Below, piece by piece: positions 1 through 7,049 of a stretch of DNA of 44,715 nt. Positions within the stretch are counted from its first letter, which is position 1, and each line of letters begins with the position of its first letter. The stretch lies in the IMG/VR virus record IMGVR_UViG_3300038441_001572, positions 1 through 44,715 of that record; one strand, 5' to 3'. A program made the translations under genes and the position numbers. The stretch comes from a virus. The notes beneath the pieces were generated by a model. That model was not told the DNA's origin. It made no database searches and saw nothing but the letters and a program-made list of their open reading frames with translations.

Positions 1-69
1 CCCAATGTCTTCTCCGCAGCAGGACTCGGAATGAACGCAGCGCAAGAAGCCCTGCAAGTCACCGAGAAA
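1..69. repeat. Terminal direct repeat, left copy (circle-closing overlap)
   Basis: These 69 bases match 44647-44715 exactly. The repeat lies inside a reading frame that continues without interruption across the join, so the molecule closes into a 44,646-bp circle. The exact match and coding location fit an assembler overlap on a circularly permuted or circular molecule better than a true packaging repeat, which would usually lie between genes. A short genuine terminal redundancy cannot be excluded. Confidence 0.9.
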
Positions 70-111
70 CTTGATGTGCTGGAAGTTAAGGAGAATCAAG
101 ATGGGAACTGA
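1..111 (+). CDS. C-terminal part of a hypothetical protein that starts at 44302 (joins across the window ends)
   Basis: The frame is open from base 1 to the TGA at 109-111. It encodes the last 36 residues of the 151-aa protein whose start is the ATG at 44302. Bases 1-69 duplicate the end of that gene, so the unique extra part is 70-111. The stop overlaps the next gene, whose ATG is at 101, by 11 bases, which suggests translational coupling. The residues are Ala- and Glu-rich and probably helical. No family is recognised. Confidence 0.75.
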   Translation, partial: PNVFSAAGLGMNAAQEALQVTEKLDVLEVKENQDGN

Positions 112-427
112 ACTCGCACCAAGTCTGGTGAAGACGGAAGGAGATGCAGTCTCCAAAGTTCCTGCGGATATTCTTGCCAAGCTGCAGATGGAGATGAACG
201 GGCTCGAAACTAAGCTGCTTGCTCTCGATCCAGAGATGAAGAACCATCTCCGTGAATCGCATCGACTTCTCATTTCCTACCCTGAAACTGTGCATCTTCT
301 GAATGATGAAGGAGTTGCTCTCCTGATTCAAGCAGCAAAGCAGCACATGAAGGTGGAGATTGTGAAGGAAGCTGCGAAGGGCAAGGGCGCCAGCACCAAG
401 AAGAAACTCAGCACTGATGACCTTTGA
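101..427 (+). CDS. Hypothetical protein, 108 aa, helical
   Basis: The start chosen is the ATG at 101, preceded by AAGGAG at 88-93. An in-frame TTG at 71 lacks a comparable ribosome site. The protein is largely helical and charged, with a Lys-rich C-terminus (GKGASTKKKLS) that could contact nucleic acid. It opens a tightly packed rightward run with the 112-aa gene at 439 and the Cas4-like nuclease at 761. That context suggests a role in DNA metabolism, but nothing in the sequence identifies one. Confidence 0.75.
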   Translation: MGTELAPSLVKTEGDAVSKVPADILAKLQMEMNGLETKLLALDPEMKNHLRESHRLLISYPETVHLLNDEGVALLIQAAKQHMKVEIVKEAAKGKGASTKKKLSTDDL

Positions 428-438
428 TTGGAGTGGTC

Positions 439-777
439 ATGGATGACCCTCTAGTTGACATCAGCAGCGTGCGTGTGCATTGTGCCGTGAGGCTGATTGC
501 ATACTACGTAACACAGGGTGAGAGGAAGGATTTCCTCCGCCCTCTTTTTGATTCTCCGATCTTTGACTTCTACTGGTCTGCAACTAAGCGGCCGCCGGGC
601 GATGCGCAACTCTTGAATGAGAAGTGGCTTGTGAAAGCCTGCTTGATTAAGTGGCGCTGGGATAGTTGGGACAACTTCTACCCCTACCCAATCCTGCAGC
701 TTTTGCGGCGGCATCCAGTAGAGGAGCAATTCAAGATCAGTGATCTTTTGGAGCAGCGATATGGATTCTATGGATGA
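439..777 (+). CDS. Hypothetical protein, 112 aa
   Basis: The ATG at 439 has GGAG at 430-433. An earlier in-frame TTG at 424 would overlap the previous stop and is less likely. The protein is rich in aromatic residues (FDFYW, RWDSWDNFYPYP) and basic residues, with no signal peptide or membrane segment. Its 3' end overlaps the nuclease gene by 17 bases, so the two are probably co-translated. I do not recognise the family. A small accessory to the downstream nuclease is possible but unproven. Confidence 0.7.
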   Translation: MDDPLVDISSVRVHCAVRLIAYYVTQGERKDFLRPLFDSPIFDFYWSATKRPPGDAQLLNEKWLVKACLIKWRWDSWDNFYPYPILQLLRRHPVEEQFKISDLLEQRYGFYG

Positions 778-1825
778 CTTCCAGAGTCCAGAGGACATTC
801 TAGCCAGCGTGCTAGGAGACTCTGTGAATTCGAAGGACAACGGAAATACTGCAGTCCTTGTTCGCAAGGACAACTATCGGGAGTTGGTGCGTCTTCGCAA
901 TGTCACCAGCTATTCGATGCAGCAGAAACTTCACGAGTGCCCGCGTAAGTTCCAACTCTACAAACTTGAGGCAGATGCAAATGAACCGAACGAGGCACAA
1001 GGTGAAGGTAACCCCGACTTTGCTTTCGGCCATGCAGTTGGTGCAGGCGTTGCGGCTATCGATGCTGGGACATCTTCCGATGAGGCTGTCTTCCAAGCAT
1101 TTCTCGCCTGGAACATTGACTTGTTTGCGGAGAAGCAAACTAAGACAGGCCGTGATCCGAAGAAAAGTTTCCACCACGCCCTCTGGGCAATCGAACTTTA
1201 TCCCGTATTCCGTGCTGACGAAACCGATCTTCGGGAATATGACGTCGTTAAGAACGAAGCGACAATTGCAGTCGACTTTGAAAACGGTCACCTCTACACA
1301 GGTCACATTGACACGATTCTTCGTCACCGTTCTACCGGGCGATATAAAGTCAAGGAAAACAAAACGACGGTCTTCGGGACGGTTCATCCGGCTCTCTACG
1401 AAAACTCGGATCAAGCTCTCAGCTATTCTGTAGTGCTGGACTCATTTGGAGCAAGCGAGTATGATGTTCTCTACACGATCTACAGCACGAGTGAGCAGCG
1501 CTGGTTGCAGTTCGAGTTTACTAAGTCCAACCGTGCGAAGGCTGAGTGGATCCAAGGCCAGTTCTTTGTGCACTCGGACATCGAAGCGTACGAAGAAGCC
1601 AACTTCTTTCCGAAGCGCGGAGGAAGCTGCCTCACTTTTGGTCGTCCCTGTGAATACTTTGGAAGCTGCGATTTCAACAGTGGAAAAGTTTTTGGGAAGA
1701 ACTTCAGTGGACTTGAGTCGGCCGCAGGACTGGAGACTCTCTCTTCCATCGAGCCTACAGACTTCGCCTTCAAAGTCTCCGACCTCCTCGCCAATCTCCA
1801 CCAACGAACGCAAGAGAACATTTGA
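761..1825 (+). CDS. Cas4/RecB-like PD-(D/E)XK nuclease with Fe-S cluster cysteines
   Basis: The protein is 354 aa from the ATG at 761 (GGAG at 749-752). It carries the ordered signature of the Cas4/AddB-type nuclease fold. C60 lies in a CPRKF motif, H91 in FGHA, D184 in GHID and E199-N-K201 is the (D/E)xK motif. Q218xxxY222 follows, then C290, C297 and C303. The four cysteines are spaced like those that hold a 4Fe-4S cluster in Cas4 and AddB. By family, it should be a metal-dependent exonuclease that resects DNA ends. Its neighbours are a RecA/Sak4-like ATPase, a possible ssDNA-binding protein and the DNA polymerase, so I infer a phage recombination and repair role. No cas1 or cas2 and no CRISPR array is present. 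Confidence 0.88.
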   Translation: MDSMDDFQSPEDILASVLGDSVNSKDNGNTAVLVRKDNYRELVRLRNVTSYSMQQKLHECPRKFQLYKLEADANEPNEAQGEGNPDFAFGHAVGAGVAAIDAGTSSDEAVFQAFLAWNIDLFAEKQTKTGRDPKKSFHHALWAIELYPVFRADETDLREYDVVKNEATIAVDFENGHLYTGHIDTILRHRSTGRYKVKENKTTVFGTVHPALYENSDQALSYSVVLDSFGASEYDVLYTIYSTSEQRWLQFEFTKSNRAKAEWIQGQFFVHSDIEAYEEANFFPKRGGSCLTFGRPCEYFGSCDFNSGKVFGKNFSGLESAAGLETLSSIEPTDFAFKVSDLLANLHQRTQENI

Positions 1826-1858
1826 CAGTGTTCCTCGATCAATCTCACAGGACAAGCT

Positions 1859-2500
1859 ATGACTGACCAACTTGAAAAGCTCCACTTGAACAGGGATGCG
1901 TTTGAAAAGATGCAACTCTTGGGAGAGCGATTCGTCCCGAAGTTCACGCAAGTAGATCCGCATCTGGAGTGCGCATTCATCCGCAAGAATCGGAAGTTTC
2001 CAGTGGGGATCGAGATGCTGACAACCAATCCAGATCTTGCCCTGCTCTTCTCTGGATTCGACAATCTGCAGTACAACCCTACGGTTCTGCTCTGCATGGG
2101 ACAGGACTTGAATCGGAACGTGGACTACGGATTCTGTGGAGTGGGGTGCTTTCAAATCGAGAGCACCATGTTCCATGAGGGTGGAGACTTGCGGCGGGGA
2201 ACTTGGGAACCTTCACTTCCTGAAGTGCAGATGTTCGGACACTTCATGGAAGAGATGTGCCGCGTCCGTTGGGGTATCGGACAGAAAGCCCTTGCTTGCG
2301 AGTTCGGAGTGAAGCCTGAAGACATCGGAATCCGTGAGAACTACGTGCAGATTGGATTCCAGGCTACTGTGGAAGTTGGAGAGGATGAGTGGATGGAGCG
2401 GTACGCCATTCAGCAGAAGAATCTCGAACTGGCACAGAAGTATCACACGCAGCAAGTCCTCAGCAAGTTCAGCAACACAGGAAAGGGAACTCTTCAATGA
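1859..2500 (+). CDS. Hypothetical protein, 213 aa, between nuclease and Sak4-like ATPase
   Basis: The ATG at 1859 follows CAGGACAAGCT, a weak ribosome site. The protein is soluble and mixed alpha/beta, with several cysteines (ECAF, LLCMG, CGVGCF) and a Gln-rich C-terminal helix. Its stop overlaps the ATG of the RecA-like gene (ATGA at 2497-2500), so the two are translationally coupled and probably work together. Position between a Cas4-like nuclease and a Sak4-like ATPase makes a recombination or ssDNA-handling partner plausible. I recognise no domain. Confidence 0.8.
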   Translation: MTDQLEKLHLNRDAFEKMQLLGERFVPKFTQVDPHLECAFIRKNRKFPVGIEMLTTNPDLALLFSGFDNLQYNPTVLLCMGQDLNRNVDYGFCGVGCFQIESTMFHEGGDLRRGTWEPSLPEVQMFGHFMEEMCRVRWGIGQKALACEFGVKPEDIGIRENYVQIGFQATVEVGEDEWMERYAIQQKNLELAQKYHTQQVLSKFSNTGKGTLQ

Positions 2501-3324
2501 ATCTAGATGAGTATGACTCAGTACAGCGCCAGAAGATTCTGGTCTACGGCGAACCTAAGAGTGGGAAGACTGCGCTTGTTGGTGGCTTGGCAGCAGCAGG
2601 ATTCAAGCTCTGGTGGTTCGATCTTGAGAACGGAATTAAGACGCTCCGCAACCCCGAAGTTCTTGCGCCAGAGTTTCGGAAGAATGTTTCGGTGTTCAAT
2701 ATCCCAGACAATAAGGTACTACCAGTAGCGCTGGATCAGATTCGCAAGCTCTTCAAGGGAGGCAAGCACAAGTTCTGCCACCTGCATGGAATCTCTGGAT
2801 GCCCTGTCTGTGCGAAAGTTGCAGGGAATGTGTGGTCGGAAGAAATCAATCTTGCAGAATTCGGAGACAATGACATCCTGGTGATCGACAGTTTCACCCA
2901 ACTTGCAGAGTCTGCCATCAACAAAGTCATGGTGAAAGAGTGGCTGAAGGATGAAGACTACAAGCCTAGCTGGGATGACTGGGCACAGCAAGGGAACTAT
3001 CTCAAGGAAATCTTGAGCAAGATCCAGACCAGTAACATTCACACCTGTGTGATTTCTCACGACATTGACACGGAGAAGGATGAGAAGAAAGTCAAGATCG
3101 TTCCAGTTGGCGGCACGAGAAATGCGAGCAACCAAATGGGCAAGTATTTTGACGAGGTGGTGTACGTGCAGCGGATGAACAAACGTCACATCGCATACAG
3201 CAGTTCTCTCTGGAACAACACGCACCTTACGGGTGGACGATCCGGGGTCAAGTTGGAAGAAGGAAATGGAAAGACACTTGCCGATGTCTTCCGTGCCGGG
3301 AACTTGGGTCGAGTTAAAGCCTGA
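2497..3324 (+). CDS. RecA-like AAA ATPase of the Sak4 type (phage recombinase)
   Basis: The protein is 275 aa. Walker A is GEPKSGKT (G18-T25, with K24). Walker B is ILVIDS, with D131. Between them lies a probable zinc-binding insert, C94-H95-x-H97 and C102-x2-C105. Sak4-like proteins are short RecA-fold ATPases that support single-strand annealing or strand exchange in phages, usually alongside an ssDNA-binding protein. Here the gene overlaps the upstream 213-aa gene by ATGA and precedes a DUF3310 gene and a possible ssDNA-binding gene. A generic phage NTP-binding protein is the alternative call. The fold is clear and the precise role is inferred. Confidence 0.85.
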   Translation: MNLDEYDSVQRQKILVYGEPKSGKTALVGGLAAAGFKLWWFDLENGIKTLRNPEVLAPEFRKNVSVFNIPDNKVLPVALDQIRKLFKGGKHKFCHLHGISGCPVCAKVAGNVWSEEINLAEFGDNDILVIDSFTQLAESAINKVMVKEWLKDEDYKPSWDDWAQQGNYLKEILSKIQTSNIHTCVISHDIDTEKDEKKVKIVPVGGTRNASNQMGKYFDEVVYVQRMNKRHIAYSSSLWNNTHLTGGRSGVKLEEGNGKTLADVFRAGNLGRVKA

Positions 3325-3361
3325 GTTGTTTGATCTGCTACTGAAAAAAGGAGCATTGAAT

Positions 3362-3673
3362 GTGGAAGCGCTGAAAGTTCAAGTGGGTGGATCCCACTAC
3401 AAAGACATGGTGATTCAGCCTGTCGAATACATCGTGAAGAACGACATCCCCTTCCGAGAAGGGAACGTGATCAAGTACATCACTCGATGGAAAATGAAGG
3501 ATGGACTGAAGGATCTGAAGAAAGCTGCCCACTTCCTCAACATGCTCATTGAAGAGGAAGAGTTGCGATTGAAAGCTGCAGGCTATGAGAAGGTAGCTAA
3601 CTCGCAGCAGGCGCAGCAACAAGTTGGAAATGCCTTGACTGGTGGCATGGCTAGCGGACAAGAACACCGCTAA
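3362..3673 (+). CDS. DUF3310-like protein, 103 aa
   Basis: The start chosen is the GTG at 3362, nine bases after AAAAAAGGAG (3343-3352). The ATG at 3360 is out of frame and stops at once. The core reads GGSHYKDMVIQP, then IPFREGNVIKYITRW, then KDGLKDLKKAAHFL, the pattern of the DUF3310 family found in many phages and sometimes annotated as a nucleotide-kinase-like protein. The biochemical function of that family is not established as far as I know. The C-terminus is a Gln- and Gly-rich tail. The gene lies in the replication block, consistent with nucleotide or DNA metabolism. Confidence 0.85.
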   Translation: MEALKVQVGGSHYKDMVIQPVEYIVKNDIPFREGNVIKYITRWKMKDGLKDLKKAAHFLNMLIEEEELRLKAAGYEKVANSQQAQQQVGNALTGGMASGQEHR

Positions 3674-3690
3674 TCGAAACCAGTTAAACC

Positions 3691-3736
3691 TTGACTATGA
3701 CTTGCACTTTGTGCACAACTTTGAAAGACTCTCATC
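3691..3736 (+). promoter_or_regulatory. Possible promoter and leader of the 3737 gene
   Basis: TTGACT at 3691-3696 is a good -35 match, but the -10 position (about 3714-3719, CACAAC) is poor, so an activator or a different sigma would be needed. A short inverted repeat (TGCAC/GTGCA) lies in the spacer. The last 25 bases of the leader (AACTTTGAAAGAC then ATCATG) closely resemble the leader of the strongly codon-biased gene at 42398. Confidence 0.35.
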
Positions 3737-4201
3737 ATGACGATCGAAATCCTTGACCTTGACACCCTGCTTGCAGCTTCGATGGATGACCTGGAGGACT
3801 TGCCTCCTTTTGGCATTCCCCCGAGCGGTCACTACAATTTCACGATGTCGTTTGACATCAAGGAGATTGGTGAAGACAAGCGCCAGATTCCTGTGGTCGA
3901 ATACGTGATCGATGCTGTGAACCAGCTGAAGGACGAAGACGAAGCAGGAGATGTGGCAGTGGGTCAGAAGTTCCAGGAAGCTTTCTTCCTCGCGAAGAAG
4001 GATGGCACGAAGAATTCCATGGGCATTGGCAAGCTGAAGCAGCGTCTGGCTCCGTTCGCTGAACGCTTCGGCACCACGAACATCGGTGAACTGATCCAGC
4101 AAGTGAAGCAAGTTGCTGTCTCCGGTGAACTGAAGCGCAAGCCGAATCCGAAGGACGAAGACAAGCCGAACATGGACATCAAGAATATTGTCCTCTTCTA
4201 A
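3737..4201 (+). CDS. Hypothetical acidic protein, 154 aa, possible ssDNA-binding protein
   Basis: The ATG at 3737 is preceded by TTTGAAAGACTCTCATC rather than a strong Shine-Dalgarno site. The protein has an acidic N-terminus, a central beta-rich part and an alpha part (LKQRLAPFAERFG). It ends in an acidic-then-hydrophobic tail (DEDKPNMDIKNIVLF) that resembles the protein-binding tip of single-strand DNA-binding proteins. Codon use is strongly biased to CTG, CGC, GGC and AAG compared with its neighbours, which suggests high expression. Position between the Sak4-like gene and the DNA polymerase fits an SSB or DUF669-like accessory, but no OB-fold motif can be proved by eye. Confidence 0.75.
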   Translation: MTIEILDLDTLLAASMDDLEDLPPFGIPPSGHYNFTMSFDIKEIGEDKRQIPVVEYVIDAVNQLKDEDEAGDVAVGQKFQEAFFLAKKDGTKNSMGIGKLKQRLAPFAERFGTTNIGELIQQVKQVAVSGELKRKPNPKDEDKPNMDIKNIVLF

Positions 4202-4207
4202 GAGCAA

Positions 4208-4240
4208 AACTCTAGCGGAACTCTAGCAGAACTCTAGCGG
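4208..4240. repeat. Three 11-bp tandem repeats with CTAG core
   Basis: AACTCTAGCGG, AACTCTAGCAG and AACTCTAGCGG follow each other without gaps just after the stop of the 3737 gene. The 11-bp period is close to one helical turn, so a bound protein would meet the three copies on one face of the DNA. The array lies upstream of the HNH and polymerase genes. Confidence 0.9.
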
Positions 4241-4249
4241 AGTAATCCG

Positions 4250-4280
4250 AGCCCATCTGGATCACAAGTCTAGGTGGGCT
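4250..4280 (+). promoter_or_regulatory. Hairpin upstream of the HNH gene
   Basis: AGCCCATCT (4250-4258) pairs with AGGTGGGCT (4272-4280) with one G-T wobble, leaving a 13-base loop. No T-run follows, so it is not a clear intrinsic terminator. It may stabilise the upstream mRNA or shape translation of the HNH gene, whose ribosome site begins at 4293. Confidence 0.5.
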
Positions 4281-4303
4281 TCAATTACTGTGAAGGAGAA
4301 GCC

Positions 4304-4735
4304 GTGTTCACCTCAGAACAATTGCACGGGTGGTTTGAGTATCTTGAGAACGGGTGGCTGCGTAGAAAGACAGGTCCGTTTAAAGGGAAGCTAGCTGGCA
4401 CGTACAACTCGTCAGACAAATATATCTATGTGTACGTAGAAGATAAGAAATATGCTGCTCATCAATTGATCTGGTGTATGCATACAGGCCGGTGGCCTGA
4501 GCTGGATATCGATCACAAAGATCGAATCAGAGATAACAACCGGATAGAAAATCTGCGTGAGTGCAGTAGATCTGTTAATTTGCACAACCGTGAAGCAAAA
4601 GGAATACGCCAGCTTCCAGGTGGAACTTGGGAAGCACGCGGGTGCCGTCATTACATTGAGGTGCATCTAGGCTGTTTTACTACTGCAGAAGAAGCTCGTG
4701 TTGCCTACCTCAAATTTAAAGGAGAAGTTAAATGA
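4304..4735 (+). CDS. HNH homing-type endonuclease with AP2-like C-terminus
   Basis: The GTG at 4304 is preceded by AAGGAG (4293-4298). The 143-aa protein has the HNH_3-type core: IDHKDRIRDNNRIENLR then NLHN, with the metal-binding His in IDH and the two Asn in N-R-I-E-N. The C-terminal stretch GCFTTAEEARVAYLKFK resembles the AP2-like DNA-binding module that often accompanies free-standing phage HNH enzymes. By family it would nick or cut a specific DNA site and spread by homing. It is more AT-rich than its flanks and its stop overlaps the polymerase ATG (ATGA at 4732-4735), so it looks like an insertion beside the polymerase gene. Confidence 0.88.
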   Translation: MFTSEQLHGWFEYLENGWLRRKTGPFKGKLAGTYNSSDKYIYVYVEDKKYAAHQLIWCMHTGRWPELDIDHKDRIRDNNRIENLRECSRSVNLHNREAKGIRQLPGGTWEARGCRHYIEVHLGCFTTAEEARVAYLKFKGEVK

Positions 4736-7035
4736 CCCGTGTCTGTGGGTTCTTCGGAATTGAGAACTCTGGGATCGAAGGCCAGCAGGATCGAGTACAC
4801 CTGCCGCGAATCCAAGAGTTCCTCGGTCCGGGCAATGCATTCAAAGTTGCTTTGTCCGAGGACGGAATAGAATACTTCGCCACTTTTGCCGCAAAGGCCA
4901 AGGGCGCGGGATTGGATGCAGCAATCATCACGGATCAACTCCTGATGACTCAAGTCCTGCAGGCGCTTCCAGATTTCAAGCCCAGCTTCAACAAGAATGG
5001 ATCAGAGAAGAAGCTCAGTCTGAATGATTACCATGGAAGCTTCTTCACCATCCCTGGATTCAAGCTGAATCGAGAGAAGGATCTGGATGTTCTCATTCTG
5101 AATCCGCTCTCGCATCTCCGCACGGTGCCAGAAGCGCCCTTCATCTTCAAGCGATTTGTCTCCAAGATCAGCAAGCCTGAGTCCTGGTTCCCGCAAACGG
5201 AATTCACTTGGGAACTCGCAACAGAATCCAGCATCGAAGCTCTCTATGAAAAGTTCCAGACTGCCCTTCTCATCGCAGCGGACATTGAAACGGACGAGGG
5301 AAGTGAGCTTCGAACGATTAACTGCAGCGGTTATTGTGCTCTGTTTCCTGATGGCAGCACTCATGCAGTGGTCATTCCTATTGATTCTATGTGGGGTGTC
5401 CAATGGATGAAGTTGTTCAACTCTCTTCCAGCGCCAAAGGTGTATCAAGGTGGACTATACGATAACCTGTATAAACTGCGGTACGGAGCGCCGACATACA
5501 ACTGGCTCTACGACACACAACACTTGTTTCATTCGTGGTTCTCAGAACTTCCTAAGCGTCTTGACTACATTACCGCGTTTGCCCTGCGCTACGTGCGGTT
5601 CTGGAAAGATGACGGTAAGAGTGGAGGTTTGCTTGGACATTACGAATACAACGCCCGTGACACGTGGGCTACACTCAATAGCTGCCTGTCACTCTTGCTC
5701 GAAATGCCAGCCTGGGCTAAAGAAAACTATCTCCAAGAGTTCCCCGTAGTCTTCCCATGCCTGCATTGTGAAGCCGATGGCATGGCTACGGATGAAGCCG
5801 CTTTTGATGCGAGCCGCAAGAAAGTCCTAGAGACTCTTGAGCCGATCGAAGCCAGACTCCGCAAGTGGATTCATCCAGACTTCAACCCGGCAAGCTCGCA
5901 GCAAGTTAAGCAGCTGCTGAAAGTTCTCGGGTGCGCTGACAAGAATGGGAACGTAAAATCCTCAGACGAGAAAGCGTTGAATGCAGCTGCTGCTGCACAC
6001 CCTCTGAACGAATTCATTCTCTCAGAAATTCTCGAGGTGCGCGGTCTTCGCAAGCTTCGTGACACGTACTTGGTTAAGGAGAAACTCTGGAATGGAAGAC
6101 TGTTCTGCAAATTCAACCCAGCTGGAACTGACACTGGACGACTGGCATGCATGGAGTCTAGCTTCTGGTGTGGACTTTCTCTACAGACGATTCCTGGAAG
6201 AGATGGACCCGCAATTCGGTCCTGGATCAAAGCGGATCCTGGCTGGCTTCTTGGCGAGAACGATCAGCCGCAATCAGAAGCGCGATGTGTCGGATACCTT
6301 AGTGGCTGTCAGAATCTTATTGACCTCGTTGAGGGACCACACGACTACCACAGTTGGAACGCACAGAGTTTCTTCGGAGTTCCTTATGAGGAAATCTATG
6401 ATGAAGCTCTCAAGAAAACTCTGAACAAGGCGCTTCGTGATCTGAGTAAGAGAACCAATCACGGAGCAAACTACAACATGGGTGCGGCTGTCATGCTGGA
6501 TACCATGGGGCCGAAGAAGGTTGCAGAAGCGAAGCGAGTTCTGAAACTGCCAGCGAAGATGACACTGCTGGAAGTCTGCGGACACTTGCTTGCTGCGTAT
6601 GAGAAGACCTACCCTGAAGTCAAGAAGGATTGGTATGACGATATCAAGCGTACGATTGGAATCACGAAGAAGCTTGTCTCTCCGCTTGGGTGGACTCGTC
6701 ATTTCTTTTCGGACCCTAAGAGTTCTAAGCCGGCGCTCAACGCTGCGGTGGCTCACGGACCACAGAACCTTTCGGTCGGGATCATCAACAAAGTCTTTTA
6801 TCGGGTATGGCGTGAGAGCGTCTACGGTTCACTTCGTGGGGCTCTCCGTATTAAAGCCCAGATTCACGATAGCATCCTTTATGGGTACAAGGACCCGGCC
6901 GTACCGGAAATGGTTAAGTCTCTCATGGTCCTCCCCGTTCAAGTCAAAGACATCAAGGGCAAGACAAGAGAGATGATTATCCGACCGGACATTTCCGCCA
7001 AGCCCGGCGCTACGCACTGGTCACAACTCAAGTAA
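4732..7035 (+). CDS. Family A DNA polymerase with 3'-5' exonuclease domain
   Basis: The 767-aa replicative polymerase starts at the ATG at 4732 (AAAGGAG upstream), overlapping the HNH stop. The proofreading domain shows Exo I (D184-I-E186), Exo II (QGGLYDN) and Exo III (YNARD). Polymerase motif A is DQPQSEAR beginning at D511, where most relatives have DYSQIELR. Motif B is RDLSKRTNHGANYNMG. Motif C is IHDS with H712 and D713, where HDE is usual. The catalytic aspartates are therefore kept although motif A is divergent. There is no 5'-nuclease domain. The next gene is a DUF3987-like helicase, and the pair probably forms the core replisome. Confidence 0.96.
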   Translation: MTRVCGFFGIENSGIEGQQDRVHLPRIQEFLGPGNAFKVALSEDGIEYFATFAAKAKGAGLDAAIITDQLLMTQVLQALPDFKPSFNKNGSEKKLSLNDYHGSFFTIPGFKLNREKDLDVLILNPLSHLRTVPEAPFIFKRFVSKISKPESWFPQTEFTWELATESSIEALYEKFQTALLIAADIETDEGSELRTINCSGYCALFPDGSTHAVVIPIDSMWGVQWMKLFNSLPAPKVYQGGLYDNLYKLRYGAPTYNWLYDTQHLFHSWFSELPKRLDYITAFALRYVRFWKDDGKSGGLLGHYEYNARDTWATLNSCLSLLLEMPAWAKENYLQEFPVVFPCLHCEADGMATDEAAFDASRKKVLETLEPIEARLRKWIHPDFNPASSQQVKQLLKVLGCADKNGNVKSSDEKALNAAAAAHPLNEFILSEILEVRGLRKLRDTYLVKEKLWNGRLFCKFNPAGTDTGRLACMESSFWCGLSLQTIPGRDGPAIRSWIKADPGWLLGENDQPQSEARCVGYLSGCQNLIDLVEGPHDYHSWNAQSFFGVPYEEIYDEALKKTLNKALRDLSKRTNHGANYNMGAAVMLDTMGPKKVAEAKRVLKLPAKMTLLEVCGHLLAAYEKTYPEVKKDWYDDIKRTIGITKKLVSPLGWTRHFFSDPKSSKPALNAAVAHGPQNLSVGIINKVFYRVWRESVYGSLRGALRIKAQIHDSILYGYKDPAVPEMVKSLMVLPVQVKDIKGKTREMIIRPDISAKPGATHWSQLK

Positions 7036-7049
7036 ACAAGGGCAACGCC

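Noticed and set aside
1-69. Genuine packaging terminal repeat
   Set aside because: The repeat is short, exact and buried in a gene that reads through the join. An assembly overlap on a circular map explains it more simply.
761-1825. CRISPR-associated Cas4 with an accompanying CRISPR system
   Set aside because: No cas1, cas2 or repeat-spacer array is present. Cas4-like nucleases are common stand-alone phage recombination genes.
1442-2176. 244-aa open frame on the minus strand
   Set aside because: It lies opposite the Cas4-like nuclease and the 213-aa gene, with no ribosome site. The whole of this arm is transcribed rightward.
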